This document shows, piece by piece, positions 27,538 to 37,060 of a stretch of DNA of 54,139 bases (position 1 is the stretch's first letter; every line of letters begins with the position of its first letter). The notes under the pieces are model-generated. The model did no database searches. It was not told the origin of the DNA and saw nothing but the letters and a program-made list of their open reading frames with translations. The DNA is from Massilia glaciei. Lineage in GTDB: Bacteria > Pseudomonadota > Gammaproteobacteria > Burkholderiales > Burkholderiaceae_D. Both the position numbers and the translations under genes were made by a program. The stretch covers positions 1 through 54,139 of the forward strand of contig NZ_PXWF02000211.1 in NCBI RefSeq assembly GCF_003011895.2, in the 5' to 3' direction.

Positions 27538-27889
27538 CGTAAAAGCGGTTTCGGGCGGTGGGCCAAGGCGGGGATGGCGGGAATTGGGTTGATTGCCGGC
27601 ACTTGGCGGACCATGTCGTGAAGCAATTACGGTATTGTATAGGGTCGCCTCGCGCCGGAACAAAGAGTTGGATCGAAATTAGCCACTTTATTTGAGTGGG
27701 AAAACAACAGCGGCGCGCCCCGTCCGGGCGCGCTGTTGGCCGTAGGGCGGCGCCGTGCCGGCATGCCCGCCAAGCGCTTTTTTGTGGCAACAGCATGACC
27801 AGCGGGCCAGATGAGCCATTCGACAATGAGCGGGCGCCGGACCTGCGCCAGGAACCCTCGCACCAGAACCCTTGCACCAGAACACCTAC
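27538..27889. other. divergent promoter region of cyanophycin locus
   Basis: 352 nt between the divergent ABC and cphA genes. A minus-strand promoter candidate is TTGTTC (27663-27658) and TACAAT (27639-27634) with 18 bp spacing, for the ABC-DUF1854 unit. A partial direct repeat (CACCAGAACCCTTGCACCAGAAC) lies just before the cphA start. No gene seen. Confidence 0.45.
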
Positions 27890-30103
27890 ATGACAACTGA
27901 AGACGCAAAGAAAGACGCACAGAAAGACGCGAAGAAAAACGACATCGCCTTTCTGCGCGTGACGCACCTGCGCGGACCGAACATCTGGACCTACCGTCCA
28001 GTGATCGAGGCGTGGCTCGACCTTGGCGAACTCGAGGACTTCCCCTCGGACACCCTGCCAGGCCTGTATGAACGCCTGCTGGCATCGCTGCCCGGCCTGG
28101 TCGAGCACCGCTGCGGCGTCGGCGAGCGCGGCGGCTTCCTCGAGCGCCTGCGCGAGGGCACCTGGGCCGGACACATCCTCGAGCACGTGGTGCTCGAGTT
28201 GCAAAACCTGGCCGGCATGCGCACCGGCTTCGGCAAGACGCGCGGGACGGGCGCGCGCGGCGTCTACAAGATGGCCTTCCGCACCCGCCAGGAGCAGGTC
28301 GGGCGCGCCGCGCTCACGGCCGGCCACGCCCTGCTCATGGCCGCGATCAACGACACCGCGTTCGACCTCGATGCCTGTGTCGCGCAGCTGCGCGAGCTGG
28401 TCGACGAGCACTGCCTGGGGCCGAGCACGGCCCACATCGTCGAGGCCGCCACCGAGCGGCGCATCCCCTCGCTGCGCCTGACCGACGGCAATCTGGTGCA
28501 GCTCGGCCACGGCGCCGCCCAGCGCCGCATCTGGACCGCCGAAACCGACCAGACCAGCGCCATCGCCGAGAGCATCGCCAGCGACAAGGACCTGACCAAG
28601 TCGCTGCTCAGGTCGTGCGGCGTGCCGGTGCCCGAGGGCAGCCTGGTCAGGAGCGCGGCGGCCGCGTGGGAGGAGGCGCGGGACATCGGGGTGCCGGTGG
28701 TCGTCAAGCCGTATGACGGCAACCACGGGCGCGGCGTCTCGCTCAACCTGATGACCGAGCAGGACGTCGAGGCGGCCTACCATCTGGCCGCGCGCAAGGG
28801 CGGCAGCCCGGCCGTGATCGTCGAGCGCCACATCGGCGGCGACGAGCACCGCCTGCTGGTGGTCGGCAGGCGCGTGGTCGCCGCCGCCAAGGGCGAGTCG
28901 CTGTGGGTCACCGGCGACGGCGCGGCCGACATCCGCGCGCTGGTCGAGAGCCAGATCAACACCGACCCGCGCCGCGGCACCACCGAGGATTCGCCCCTGA
29001 ACGCGCTGGCGCCCGAAAAAGGCGCCGAGATCATCCTCGAACTCGAACGCCAAGGATTGACCGCGTATTCGGTGCCGCTGGCCGGCCAGAAGGTGCTGAT
29101 CCAGCCCAACGGCAACGTCGCGCTCGACGTCACCGACCGCATGCACCCGTCGATCGCGCACGCGGCGGCGCTGGCGGCGCGCGTGGTCGGGCTCGACATC
29201 GCCGGGGTCGACCTCGTGCTCGAGGACATCTCGCGCCCGCTCGACGAGCAGCGCGGCGCGGTCATCGAGGTCAACGCCAGCCCGGGCCTGCTGGCCCACA
29301 TCAAGCCGGCCAACGGCCCGGGGCGCCCGGTCGGCGCGGCGATCGTCGACAACCTGTTCGGCGCGGGCGAGAGCGGACGCATCGCGCTCGCCGGCGTGAC
29401 CGGCAACGGCGGCGCGGCGCTCATCGCGCGCCTGCTCGGCAGCCTGCTGCACCTGACCGGCAGGCACACCGGCGTGGCCAACAGCGAGGGCCTGTTCCTC
29501 GACCAGCGCCAGGTCGCGCGCGGCGACTGCATCGACTGGGACGCCGGCCAGCGCCTCTTGATCAACCGCACGGTGCAGGCGGCCGTGTTCGAGAGCAACG
29601 CGCGCATGATTCTGTCGCAGGGCCTGGCCTACGACAAGTGCGCGGTCGGCATCGTCACCGACCTCGACTGGGATCCAAGCCTGGCCGAATTCCACCTCAA
29701 CGAGGACGATGGCATCTCAAACGTGATGCGCACCCAGGTCGACGTGATCCTGCCCGACGGCGTGGCCGTGCTCAACGCGGCCGACCCGGCCGTCGCCGCG
29801 CTCGCGCAGCTGTGCGACGGCAAGGTGATCTTCTACGCGGCCGAGCCTCAACTGGCGGTCATCGCCCAGCACGTGGCGGCCGGCGAACGCGCGGTCTACC
29901 TGCGCGGCGGACACATCGTGCTCGCGCACGGCACGCTCGAGACGCGCCTCCTGGCGCTGGCCCAGCTCACGCCGGCGCTGGCGGCGCGTGCGCAATGCAT
30001 GCTCGCCGCCGTCGCCGGCGCGTGGGCCATGGCGGTCCCCGGGGAACTGATCGCCGCCGGCCTGCGCGGCTTCGACCCGGACGCCCCGGCCAGCAATTAC
30101 TAG
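27890..30103 (+). CDS. cyanophycin synthetase-like protein with degenerate Mur domain (CphA2/CphA' type)
   Basis: 737 residues from ATG 27890. Order as in CphA: N-terminal domain (about 20-190), ATP-grasp (about 200-470; VVVKPYDGNHGRGV, VIEVNASPG), then the Mur-ligase-like domain. The P-loop that should read GTNGKTT is GVTGNGGAA, without the lysine, so the second ligation site (arginine addition in CphA1) should be dead. This matches the CphA2/CphA' class, which in cyanobacteria joins beta-Asp-Arg dipeptides. A charged start (KKDAQKDAKKND) is unusual. An in-frame TTG lies at 27872. It lies 152 nt before cphA1. Confidence 0.9.
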   Translation: MTTEDAKKDAQKDAKKNDIAFLRVTHLRGPNIWTYRPVIEAWLDLGELEDFPSDTLPGLYERLLASLPGLVEHRCGVGERGGFLERLREGTWAGHILEHVVLELQNLAGMRTGFGKTRGTGARGVYKMAFRTRQEQVGRAALTAGHALLMAAINDTAFDLDACVAQLRELVDEHCLGPSTAHIVEAATERRIPSLRLTDGNLVQLGHGAAQRRIWTAETDQTSAIAESIASDKDLTKSLLRSCGVPVPEGSLVRSAAAAWEEARDIGVPVVVKPYDGNHGRGVSLNLMTEQDVEAAYHLAARKGGSPAVIVERHIGGDEHRLLVVGRRVVAAAKGESLWVTGDGAADIRALVESQINTDPRRGTTEDSPLNALAPEKGAEIILELERQGLTAYSVPLAGQKVLIQPNGNVALDVTDRMHPSIAHAAALAARVVGLDIAGVDLVLEDISRPLDEQRGAVIEVNASPGLLAHIKPANGPGRPVGAAIVDNLFGAGESGRIALAGVTGNGGAALIARLLGSLLHLTGRHTGVANSEGLFLDQRQVARGDCIDWDAGQRLLINRTVQAAVFESNARMILSQGLAYDKCAVGIVTDLDWDPSLAEFHLNEDDGISNVMRTQVDVILPDGVAVLNAADPAVAALAQLCDGKVIFYAAEPQLAVIAQHVAAGERAVYLRGGHIVLAHGTLETRLLALAQLTPALAARAQCMLAAVAGAWAMAVPGELIAAGLRGFDPDAPASNY

Positions 30104-30137
30104 ACACGCAGACGGAAACTAGACACGCAGACGGAAC
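30100..30137 (+). repeat. 2 x 19-bp direct repeat at end of cphA2-like gene
   Basis: The 19-bp unit CTAGACACGCAGACGGAAA occurs twice in a row (last base differs). The first copy contains the TAG stop of the upstream gene. A shorter GGAACACGCGC repeat follows. Confidence 0.85.
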
Positions 30138-30255
30138 ACGCGCCCGGAACACGCGCACATAAGATTAACCAAGCCCGGCCGCCAGAGCCGGGCGAACGGC
30201 CGATCGCGGCGTCACGGCGCGGCGGGCGGCCCACCCAAAACAAGGAAGATGTTTT

Positions 30256-32826
30256 ATGGAAGTTTCGCGCGTACGCGCCCTGCGTGGCCCCAACCTGTGG
30301 AGCCACCACACCTCGGTCGAGGCGATCGTCGCCTGCGCCCTCGACGAACAGTGCGTCGGCGCCATGCCGGGCTTCGAGACGCGCCTGCGCGCGCGCTTCC
30401 CCGAACTGGGCCCGCTGCAGCCGAACGGGCACGACGACACCATCGCGATGGCGCACGTGCTCGAACTGGCCGCGCTCGGCCTGCAGGCGCAGGCCGGCTG
30501 CCCGGTCACCTTCAGCCGCACCACCGCCACGCTCGAGAGCGGGATCTTCCAGGTCGTCGTCGAGTATTCCGAGGAGTCGGTCGGGCGCCTCGCGCTCGAG
30601 CTGGCGCAGCGGCTGTGCGCGGCGGCGGCGGCCGACCTGCCCTTCGACCTGGGCGGCGCGCTGCTGCAGCTGCGCGAGCTCGACGAGGACATGCGGCTCG
30701 GGCCCTCGACCGGCGCCATCGTGCAGGCGGCGCTGGCGCGCAACATCCCGTACCGGCGCCTCACCGACGGCAGCCTCGTCATGTTCGGCTGGGGCAGCCG
30801 CCAGCGCAAAATCCAGGCCGCCGAGATCGACAGCACCGGCGCCATCGCCGAGGCCATCGCCCAGGACAAGGAGCTGACCAAGCGCCTGCTGGACGCGGCC
30901 GGGGTGCCGGTGCCGCTCGGACGCGTGGCGATCGACGCCGACGACGCCTGGGCCGCCGCCCTCGAGATCGGCCTGCCGGTGGTGGTCAAGCCCAAGGACG
31001 GCAACCAGGGCAAGGGCGTCACCGTCAACGTCGGCACCCGCGAGCAGCTCGCGGCCGCCTTCGTCGCGGCCTCGGAGTTCCGCGACGACATCCTGGTCGA
31101 GCGCTACCTGCCCGGCAACGACTTCCGCCTGCTCGTGATCGGCAACAAGCTGGTCGCGGCCGCCCGGCGCGACCCGCCGCAGGTGGTCGGCGACGGCGAG
31201 CGCACGGTGCGCGAACTGGTCGAACTGGTCAACCTCGACCCGCGCCGCGGCAACGGCCACGCGACCGAGCTGACCAAGATCCGCTTCGACGACATCGCGC
31301 TGGCGAGCCTGGCAAGCCAGGGCTATGTGGCCGAATCGGTGCCGCCGCTGGGCCAGCGCGTGATCCTGCGCAACAACGCCAACCTCTCGACCGGGGGCGC
31401 GGCCACCGACGTCACCGACGACGTCCATCCGGCCGTGGCGGCGCGCGCGGTGGCCGCCGCCCACATGGTCGGGCTCGACATCTGCGGCGTCGACCTGGTC
31501 TGCGACAGCGTGCTCAAACCCATCGAGGAGCTCGGCGGCGGCATCGTCGAGGTCAACGCCGCGCCCGGCCTGCGCATGCATTTGTCGCCCTCGTTCGGCA
31601 AGGGCCGCCCGGTCGGCGAGGCGATCATCGGCGCCTTGTTCGCCGACGGCGACGACGGCCGCATCCCGGTGGTCGCGGTCACCGGCACCAACGGCAAGAC
31701 CACCACGGTGCGCCTGATCGCGCACCTGCTCACGGCCGCCGGCCTGCGCACCGGCATGACCAACACCGACGGCGTGTACATCGAGGGCCGGCGCATCGAC
31801 AGCGGCGACTGCAGCGGCCCGCGCAGCGCGCGCAACGTGCTGCTGCACCCGGACGTCGACGCCGCCGTGTTCGAGACGGCGCGCGGCGGCATGCTGCGCG
31901 AGGGCCTCGCGTTCGACCGCTGCCAGGTGGCGGTGGTGACCAACATCGGCGCCGGCGACCACCTCGGCCTGAACTACATCACCACGGTCGAGGACCTGGC
32001 CGTGCTCAAGCGCGTGATCGTCCAGAACGTGGCCAACGGCGGCGTGGCGGTGCTCAACGCGACCGATCCGGCGGTCGTCAAGATGGCGGGCAACTGCCGC
32101 GGCAGCGTCACCTTCTTCGCCGCCGACGGCGGCCATCCGGTGCTCTCGACCCACCGCGCCCAGGGCCTGCGCGTGGTGTACGTCGAGGACGGCATGCTGG
32201 TCGCCTCCGAGGGCGCGCAGGCGCACCGGCTGCCCTTGTCGCAGGTGCCGGTCACGCGCGGCGGCGCGATCGGCTTCCAGGTCGAGAACGCGATGGCCTC
32301 GGTGGCCGCGGCGTGGGCGGTGGGCGTGCCATGGGAGGCGATCGCGGCCGGCCTGGCCTCGTTCGCCAACGAGAGCGACAACGCGCCGGGCCGCTTCAAT
32401 GTGTTCGAGCACCGCGGCGCGACCGTGATCGCCGACTATGGCCACAACCCGGACGCGATCCTGGCGCTGGTGGCGGCGGTCGAGGCGATGCCGGCCAGGC
32501 GCCGCTCGGTCGTCATCAGCGGCGCCGGCGACCGGCGCGACGAGGACATCCGCCAGCAGACCGAGATCCTCGGCGCCGCCTTCGACGAGGTGCTGCTGTA
32601 CCAGGACCAGTGCCAGCGCGGACGCGCCGACGGCGAGGTCGTTGGCCTGCTGCGCCAGGGCCTGGCCGGGGCCAAACGCACCACCCACATCGACCAGATC
32701 AACGGCGAATTTTTGGCGATCGACACGGCGCTGGCGCGGCTGGGAGCGGGCGACCTGTGCCTGATCCTGATCGACCAGGTCGAGGAGGCGCTCGCACACA
32801 TCGCCGCGCGCATCGCGCAAGGCTGA
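30256..32826 (+). CDS. cphA: cyanophycin synthetase
   Basis: 856 residues. Cyanophycin synthetase adds Asp to the poly-Asp backbone and Arg to its side chains, using ATP. N-terminal domain (about 1-160); ATP-grasp (about 210-470; PVVVKPKDGNQGKGVTVNV, GIVEVNAAPGLRMH); Mur-ligase domain with intact P-loop VTGTNGKTTTVRLIA (about 475-490) and DYGHNPDAI in the C-terminal lobe. Both ATP sites look intact. It follows the degenerate paralogue on the same strand and lies beside the divergent ABC/DUF1854 pair. Product: a cytoplasmic nitrogen-reserve granule. Confidence 0.96.
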   Translation: MEVSRVRALRGPNLWSHHTSVEAIVACALDEQCVGAMPGFETRLRARFPELGPLQPNGHDDTIAMAHVLELAALGLQAQAGCPVTFSRTTATLESGIFQVVVEYSEESVGRLALELAQRLCAAAAADLPFDLGGALLQLRELDEDMRLGPSTGAIVQAALARNIPYRRLTDGSLVMFGWGSRQRKIQAAEIDSTGAIAEAIAQDKELTKRLLDAAGVPVPLGRVAIDADDAWAAALEIGLPVVVKPKDGNQGKGVTVNVGTREQLAAAFVAASEFRDDILVERYLPGNDFRLLVIGNKLVAAARRDPPQVVGDGERTVRELVELVNLDPRRGNGHATELTKIRFDDIALASLASQGYVAESVPPLGQRVILRNNANLSTGGAATDVTDDVHPAVAARAVAAAHMVGLDICGVDLVCDSVLKPIEELGGGIVEVNAAPGLRMHLSPSFGKGRPVGEAIIGALFADGDDGRIPVVAVTGTNGKTTTVRLIAHLLTAAGLRTGMTNTDGVYIEGRRIDSGDCSGPRSARNVLLHPDVDAAVFETARGGMLREGLAFDRCQVAVVTNIGAGDHLGLNYITTVEDLAVLKRVIVQNVANGGVAVLNATDPAVVKMAGNCRGSVTFFAADGGHPVLSTHRAQGLRVVYVEDGMLVASEGAQAHRLPLSQVPVTRGGAIGFQVENAMASVAAAWAVGVPWEAIAAGLASFANESDNAPGRFNVFEHRGATVIADYGHNPDAILALVAAVEAMPARRRSVVISGAGDRRDEDIRQQTEILGAAFDEVLLYQDQCQRGRADGEVVGLLRQGLAGAKRTTHIDQINGEFLAIDTALARLGAGDLCLILIDQVEEALAHIAARIAQG

Positions 32827-32920
32827 AGGGCGGACAAAGCGGGCGGCCCTTGCCGGGCCATCCATATTTCTGTGTTGGAATTCGATTGACCATCGGAGAT
32901 GCCGGAGGGATACTCGACGC

Positions 32921-34054
32921 ATGAAAAGCCTCCTGCGCCTGCTCGTGGACTCGACCGACCCGGCCCAGACGCTGCGGCTCAAGCGCATGCTGGTCGGCGC
33001 CGTCTCGTATTTCTTCACGATCGCGGTGGTGTGCGCGTTCTGGCGGCTCGGCCATTTTGACGGCGCAGTCGCCTTCAACTACATGCTGATGGTGCTCGCC
33101 GTCAACATCGGCGTCTACGCGGCGATCCGCAGCGGGCGCAACCTGCGCCTGGCCGATCCGAGCATGACGCTGATCCAGATCTGCCTATCGCTGCTGATCG
33201 GCTTGTACGTGATGTACCACGTGCCGCACCGCGGCGTGTTCCTGATCCTCGGCATCTCGGCCGCGATGTACGGGCTGTTCCAGTTCCGCACGCCAAAATA
33301 CTTCTTGATGACGGCCTTGTTCGTCGGCGGCTATGCGGCCCTGATCTTCATCTTGCTCAAGTTCCGTCCCGGCCAGACCGACCTGCAGCTCGAACTGCTG
33401 CAGCTGTGCGCGCTGCTGGCCACGCTGCTCCAGTTCAGCGCGCTGGGCAGCTACATCATGAAGCTGCGCGACAAGGTCAAGGAAAAGAACCACGAACTGG
33501 GCGCGCGCAACAAGGACCTCGAGCACGCCCTGCACCGCATCTCCGAGCTCGCCATCAGGGACGAGCTGACCGGCGTGCACAACCGCCGCCACCTGATGCA
33601 GATGCTCGCGCTCGAAAAGCAGCGCAGCGACCGCAGCGGGCGCTATTTCTCGATCTGCATCCTCGACGTCGACTTCTTCAAGAAGGTCAACGACACGCTC
33701 GGGCACGCGGCCGGCGACGCGGTCCTGCGCGAGATCGCCCGCGCGGCGTCGGAGACGACGCGCCAGACCGACATCTTCGGACGCTACGGCGGCGAGGAGT
33801 TCGCGCTGGTGGTCTCCGAAACCGGGATCGACGGCGCGCTGGTGATCGCCGAGCGCGCCCGGGCCCGGATCGCCGCCCTGCGCTTCCCGGAGATCGCCCC
33901 CGCGCTGCGCGTGAGCGTGTCGATCGGCGTGGCCGAGGGCGGACGCGGCGAGGCCATCGAGGCGACCATCAACCGCGCCGACCGGGCGCTGTACCAGGCC
34001 AAGGCGGGCGGGCGCAACCGGTGCGTCGCGGCCGCGGGGCCTGCCCCGATTTGA
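32921..34054 (+). CDS. membrane diguanylate cyclase (GGDEF)
   Basis: 377 residues. An N-terminal membrane domain with about six helices (25-185), a short coiled linker (KVKEKNHELGARNKDLEHAL), then a GGDEF domain with DELTGVHNRR, ILDVDFFKKVND, and the active signature GGEEF (290-294). The inhibitory I-site RQTD sits five residues before the signature, so product inhibition is expected. It makes cyclic di-GMP from GTP. The gene starts 94 nt after cphA and is probably separate from it. Confidence 0.93.
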   Translation: MKSLLRLLVDSTDPAQTLRLKRMLVGAVSYFFTIAVVCAFWRLGHFDGAVAFNYMLMVLAVNIGVYAAIRSGRNLRLADPSMTLIQICLSLLIGLYVMYHVPHRGVFLILGISAAMYGLFQFRTPKYFLMTALFVGGYAALIFILLKFRPGQTDLQLELLQLCALLATLLQFSALGSYIMKLRDKVKEKNHELGARNKDLEHALHRISELAIRDELTGVHNRRHLMQMLALEKQRSDRSGRYFSICILDVDFFKKVNDTLGHAAGDAVLREIARAASETTRQTDIFGRYGGEEFALVVSETGIDGALVIAERARARIAALRFPEIAPALRVSVSIGVAEGGRGEAIEATINRADRALYQAKAGGRNRCVAAAGPAPI

Positions 34055-34078
34055 CCGCCGGCCAGCCCGGCGGTTAAG

Positions 34079-34477
34079 ATGCGGGCCATGGGAATGAACA
34101 AAATGCAGCGTCGCGCGTCGGCCTGGATCGCCTGCCTGGCGTTCCTGCTGGCCGCGCTCGTTCCAGCGATGACACAACTGCTCGCCGCCAACAACGCGGC
34201 CGGCGACTGGATCGAGATCTGTTCGGCCAAGGGCATCAAGCTCGTCAAGGCCACCCTCGCCGATGCCGCGCCCGCCTCCGGCGACGGCGCCCCGCACGGC
34301 GAAAATTGCCCGTTTTGCCAAACCCACGCGGACACGCCGGCCATGCCGCCGGGCGCGCGCACGGTGCTGCCGACGATCGCCGCCGCGCAGCGCTTTCCCT
34401 CCCTGTTCTACCAATCCCCGCGCGCGCAGTTCGTTTGGGCCGGCGCGCGCCCGCGCGCCCCGCCCGCCCTCTCCTGA
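34079..34477 (+). CDS. DUF2946-like small envelope protein
   Basis: Up to 132 residues; starts at 34079, 34088, 34094 and 34103 are all possible, and I cannot decide. An N-terminal membrane segment (AWIACLAFLLAALVPAMTQ) precedes a periplasmic part with one early Cys (EICSAKGIKLV) and HGENCPFCQTHAD, a CxxC next to histidines. This pattern is that of DUF2946 proteins, often found beside TonB-dependent copper-type receptors. It precedes such a receptor here. A metal-linked role is an inference. Confidence 0.75.
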   Translation: MRAMGMNKMQRRASAWIACLAFLLAALVPAMTQLLAANNAAGDWIEICSAKGIKLVKATLADAAPASGDGAPHGENCPFCQTHADTPAMPPGARTVLPTIAAAQRFPSLFYQSPRAQFVWAGARPRAPPALS

Positions 34478-34486
34478 CAATCCCTC

Positions 34487-34645
34487 AGAGGCTGAGAGTT
34501 TTTCGGGCGTGCCCGAGCAGCCCGCCAGAAAACGGCAGATCGAGGCGCAAAGCACAGCCATAGCGGGCTATGGCGAGCATTTGCAACGACGAACTGGCGC
34601 TTTCTGGCGTGCTGAGCGGGCATGATCGAAAGACTCTCAGCCTCT
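34487..34645. repeat. palindromic element type C (159 nt)
   Basis: The ends AGAGGCTGAGAGTTTTTCG and its complement (one mismatch) form terminal inverted repeats. Inner segments CGCCAGAAA and TTTCTGGCG pair, and the centre is GCCATAGC-GG-GCTATGGC. Same architecture as the elements at 42240 and 45018, different sequence. It lies between the DUF2946 gene and the TonB receptor. Confidence 0.85.
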
Positions 34646-34708
34646 AAGCCCCGCCGGCGCGCCCCCGCGCGCCGCCGGCGGGAACACGATCATTCATCAG
34701 GAGTGGCA

Positions 34709-37060
34709 ATGCCAACCCACATCATATTTGCGGCGGCTGCCGCGCTGTGCGCGTGCGCGCCCGGCGCCGCCGCCGGCCCCTTCGCGCCCGTCGCGCCGCT
34801 GGCCGAGGTCACCATCAAGGCCAGCCGCGCCAAGGCGCCGCCAAACACCCCGGCCACGGTCGAAACCATCGGCGCCGGCCGGATCGCCGAGACCATCAAC
34901 ACAGTAGGCAGCGCCGCCGCGCTCAACTACCTGCCGAGCGTCCACGCGCGCGAACGCTACATCGGCGACCGCAACGCCATCCTCGTCATGCGCGTCAACA
35001 GTTCGATCGCGAGCGCCCAGACCCTGGTCTACGCCGACGGCCTGCTGCTGTCGAACCTGCTCAACAACAGCTTCAGCACCGCGCCGCGCTGGGGCATGGT
35101 CGGGCCGGACGAGATCGACCACGTCGACGTGCTGTACGGGCCGTTCTCGGCGCTGTACCCCGGCAATTCGGCCGGCGGCGTGGTGCTCATGACGACCCGC
35201 GCGCCCGGCCGTTTCGCGGCCCGCGCCAGGCTCGACCTGTTCGAGCAGCGCTTCAAACTGTACGGCACCGCGCGCAGTCTCCCGGGCGCGCATGCGAGCG
35301 CCTCGTTCGGCGACAAGGCCGGCGCCTGGTCCTGGCGCCTCAGCGCCGACCGGCTCGACAACCACGGACAGCCGCAGACCTTCGGCGTGGCCGAACTGGC
35401 CACCCCGGCCGGGCCCGCCGCGGCCACGACGATCAGCGGCGAATTGCGCGACACCGACCCGGGCGGGCGGGCGCGCATCGTCACCAGCGCGATCGGCGCC
35501 GACCATACCGTGCAGCACACGGGCACGCTCAGGATCGGGCTCGACATCTCGCCATCGCTGCGCGCCAGCTACACGCTCGGCCTGTGGCAGAACCGGTCCG
35601 ACGCCCCCGTGCAAAGCTACCTGCGCGACGGCGCCGGCGCCCCGGTCTACAACACCGCGCGCGCGGGCGGGGCCGGGCGCTACGTGCGCTTCGCGGGCGA
35701 CCCCGGCTACTACACCTTGGCGGGCGCCTCGCCCTCGCACGCCGAGAGCGAGCACAGCATGCACGGCCTCGCGCTGGCCTGGCGCGACGGCGGCGCATGG
35801 CAGTGGCAGGCCGTCGCGAGCGCCTACAGGCAGCACAGGGACGCGAGCCGAAGCGCCGCCAACAACGGCACGCTGCACGACCCCGGCACCGGCGCGCACC
35901 GTCCGGGCGGCACCCTGACCAGCGCCGGCGGCACCGGCTGGGCCAACCTCGACGTGCGCGCCGAATCGAAACGGCGGGGGGCGCACAGGTTCAGCGTCGG
36001 CTTCCACAGCGACCGCTACGCGCTCAAATCGGCCACCACGCGCCTCGCCAGCGACTGGTTGCAAGGCGCCGCGGCGCAGGCGCCCTCGTCGAACTCCTAC
36101 GGCAAGACCAGCACCCAGGCGCTCTACGCGCAGGACAACTGGGATCTCGATCCGGTCTGGCTGCTCGTGGCCGGCCTACGCCTCGAGCGCTGGCGCGCCT
36201 ACCACGGCAGCAACTTCAATCTGGCCAACGCCCCGTCCTACCGCCAGCTCGATTACGCCGACCGCGCGCGCACCGACGCCTCGCCCAAACTCTCGCTCGC
36301 CTACCGCGGCTTGCAGGACTGGGGCCTGCGCGCCTCGCTGGCCCGGGCGGTGCGCTTTCCGACGGTCGCCGAGATATTCCAGGTCATCAGCCTGCCCGAC
36401 AATGTCAAACAGAACGATCCGAACCTCAAGGCCGAGGACGTCCTGGCCGCCGAGCTGACGGCCGAGCGCGCCATCGCGCATGGCATGTTGCGCCTGTCGC
36501 TGTTTGGCGAGAACAAGCGCGGGGCGCTGATCGCCCAGACCGACACGACCGTCACGCCGACCATCTCGAGCATCCAGAACGTCGACCGGGTGCGCACCCG
36601 CGGCGCCGAGGCCGTGTTCGCGCTGCGCGAACTGCAAGGCTTCGACCTCAACGGCAGCGTCACCCATGTCAAGTCAACCATCACGCGCGACAGCCGCAAC
36701 CCGGGCCTGGCCGGCAGCGACCAGCCGCGCATCCCCGACTGGCGCGCCACGCTGGTCGCGCTCTACCGCCAATCGGCGCGCCTGTCGTACAGCGCGAGCT
36801 ACCGCTACAGCGGCCGGCAGCACAACGCGCTGCTCAACACCAACACCGGCAACTACAAAGACGTCAACCCCAAGGTGTACGGCGCGGTCAGCCGCTACAG
36901 CCTGCTCGACGCCAAAATCGTCTACAAATTCGCGCGCCATTGGAGCGCCTCGGCGGGCGTCAACAACATCACCTCGTTCAAGTACTACGTCAACCCGAAT
37001 CCCTATCCGCAGCGGACCTTTTTCACCAGCCTCGCATTCGACCACCAAGGAACACCATGA
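34709..37060 (+). CDS. TonB-dependent outer-membrane receptor
   Basis: 783 residues from ATG 34709 (CAGGAG seven bases upstream). Signal peptide ending APGAAAGP, plug domain (about 30-145) with TPATVETIGAGRIAETINT, and DHVDVLYGPFSALYPGNSAG, then a 22-strand-type barrel to a C-terminal Phe-rich end (RTFFTSLAFDHQGTP). The substrate cannot be read from the sequence. DUF2946 before it and two Cys-rich secreted proteins after it suggest a metal such as copper. The stop overlaps the next start (ATGA). Confidence 0.92.
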   Translation: MPTHIIFAAAAALCACAPGAAAGPFAPVAPLAEVTIKASRAKAPPNTPATVETIGAGRIAETINTVGSAAALNYLPSVHARERYIGDRNAILVMRVNSSIASAQTLVYADGLLLSNLLNNSFSTAPRWGMVGPDEIDHVDVLYGPFSALYPGNSAGGVVLMTTRAPGRFAARARLDLFEQRFKLYGTARSLPGAHASASFGDKAGAWSWRLSADRLDNHGQPQTFGVAELATPAGPAAATTISGELRDTDPGGRARIVTSAIGADHTVQHTGTLRIGLDISPSLRASYTLGLWQNRSDAPVQSYLRDGAGAPVYNTARAGGAGRYVRFAGDPGYYTLAGASPSHAESEHSMHGLALAWRDGGAWQWQAVASAYRQHRDASRSAANNGTLHDPGTGAHRPGGTLTSAGGTGWANLDVRAESKRRGAHRFSVGFHSDRYALKSATTRLASDWLQGAAAQAPSSNSYGKTSTQALYAQDNWDLDPVWLLVAGLRLERWRAYHGSNFNLANAPSYRQLDYADRARTDASPKLSLAYRGLQDWGLRASLARAVRFPTVAEIFQVISLPDNVKQNDPNLKAEDVLAAELTAERAIAHGMLRLSLFGENKRGALIAQTDTTVTPTISSIQNVDRVRTRGAEAVFALRELQGFDLNGSVTHVKSTITRDSRNPGLAGSDQPRIPDWRATLVALYRQSARLSYSASYRYSGRQHNALLNTNTGNYKDVNPKVYGAVSRYSLLDAKIVYKFARHWSASAGVNNITSFKYYVNPNPYPQRTFFTSLAFDHQGTP

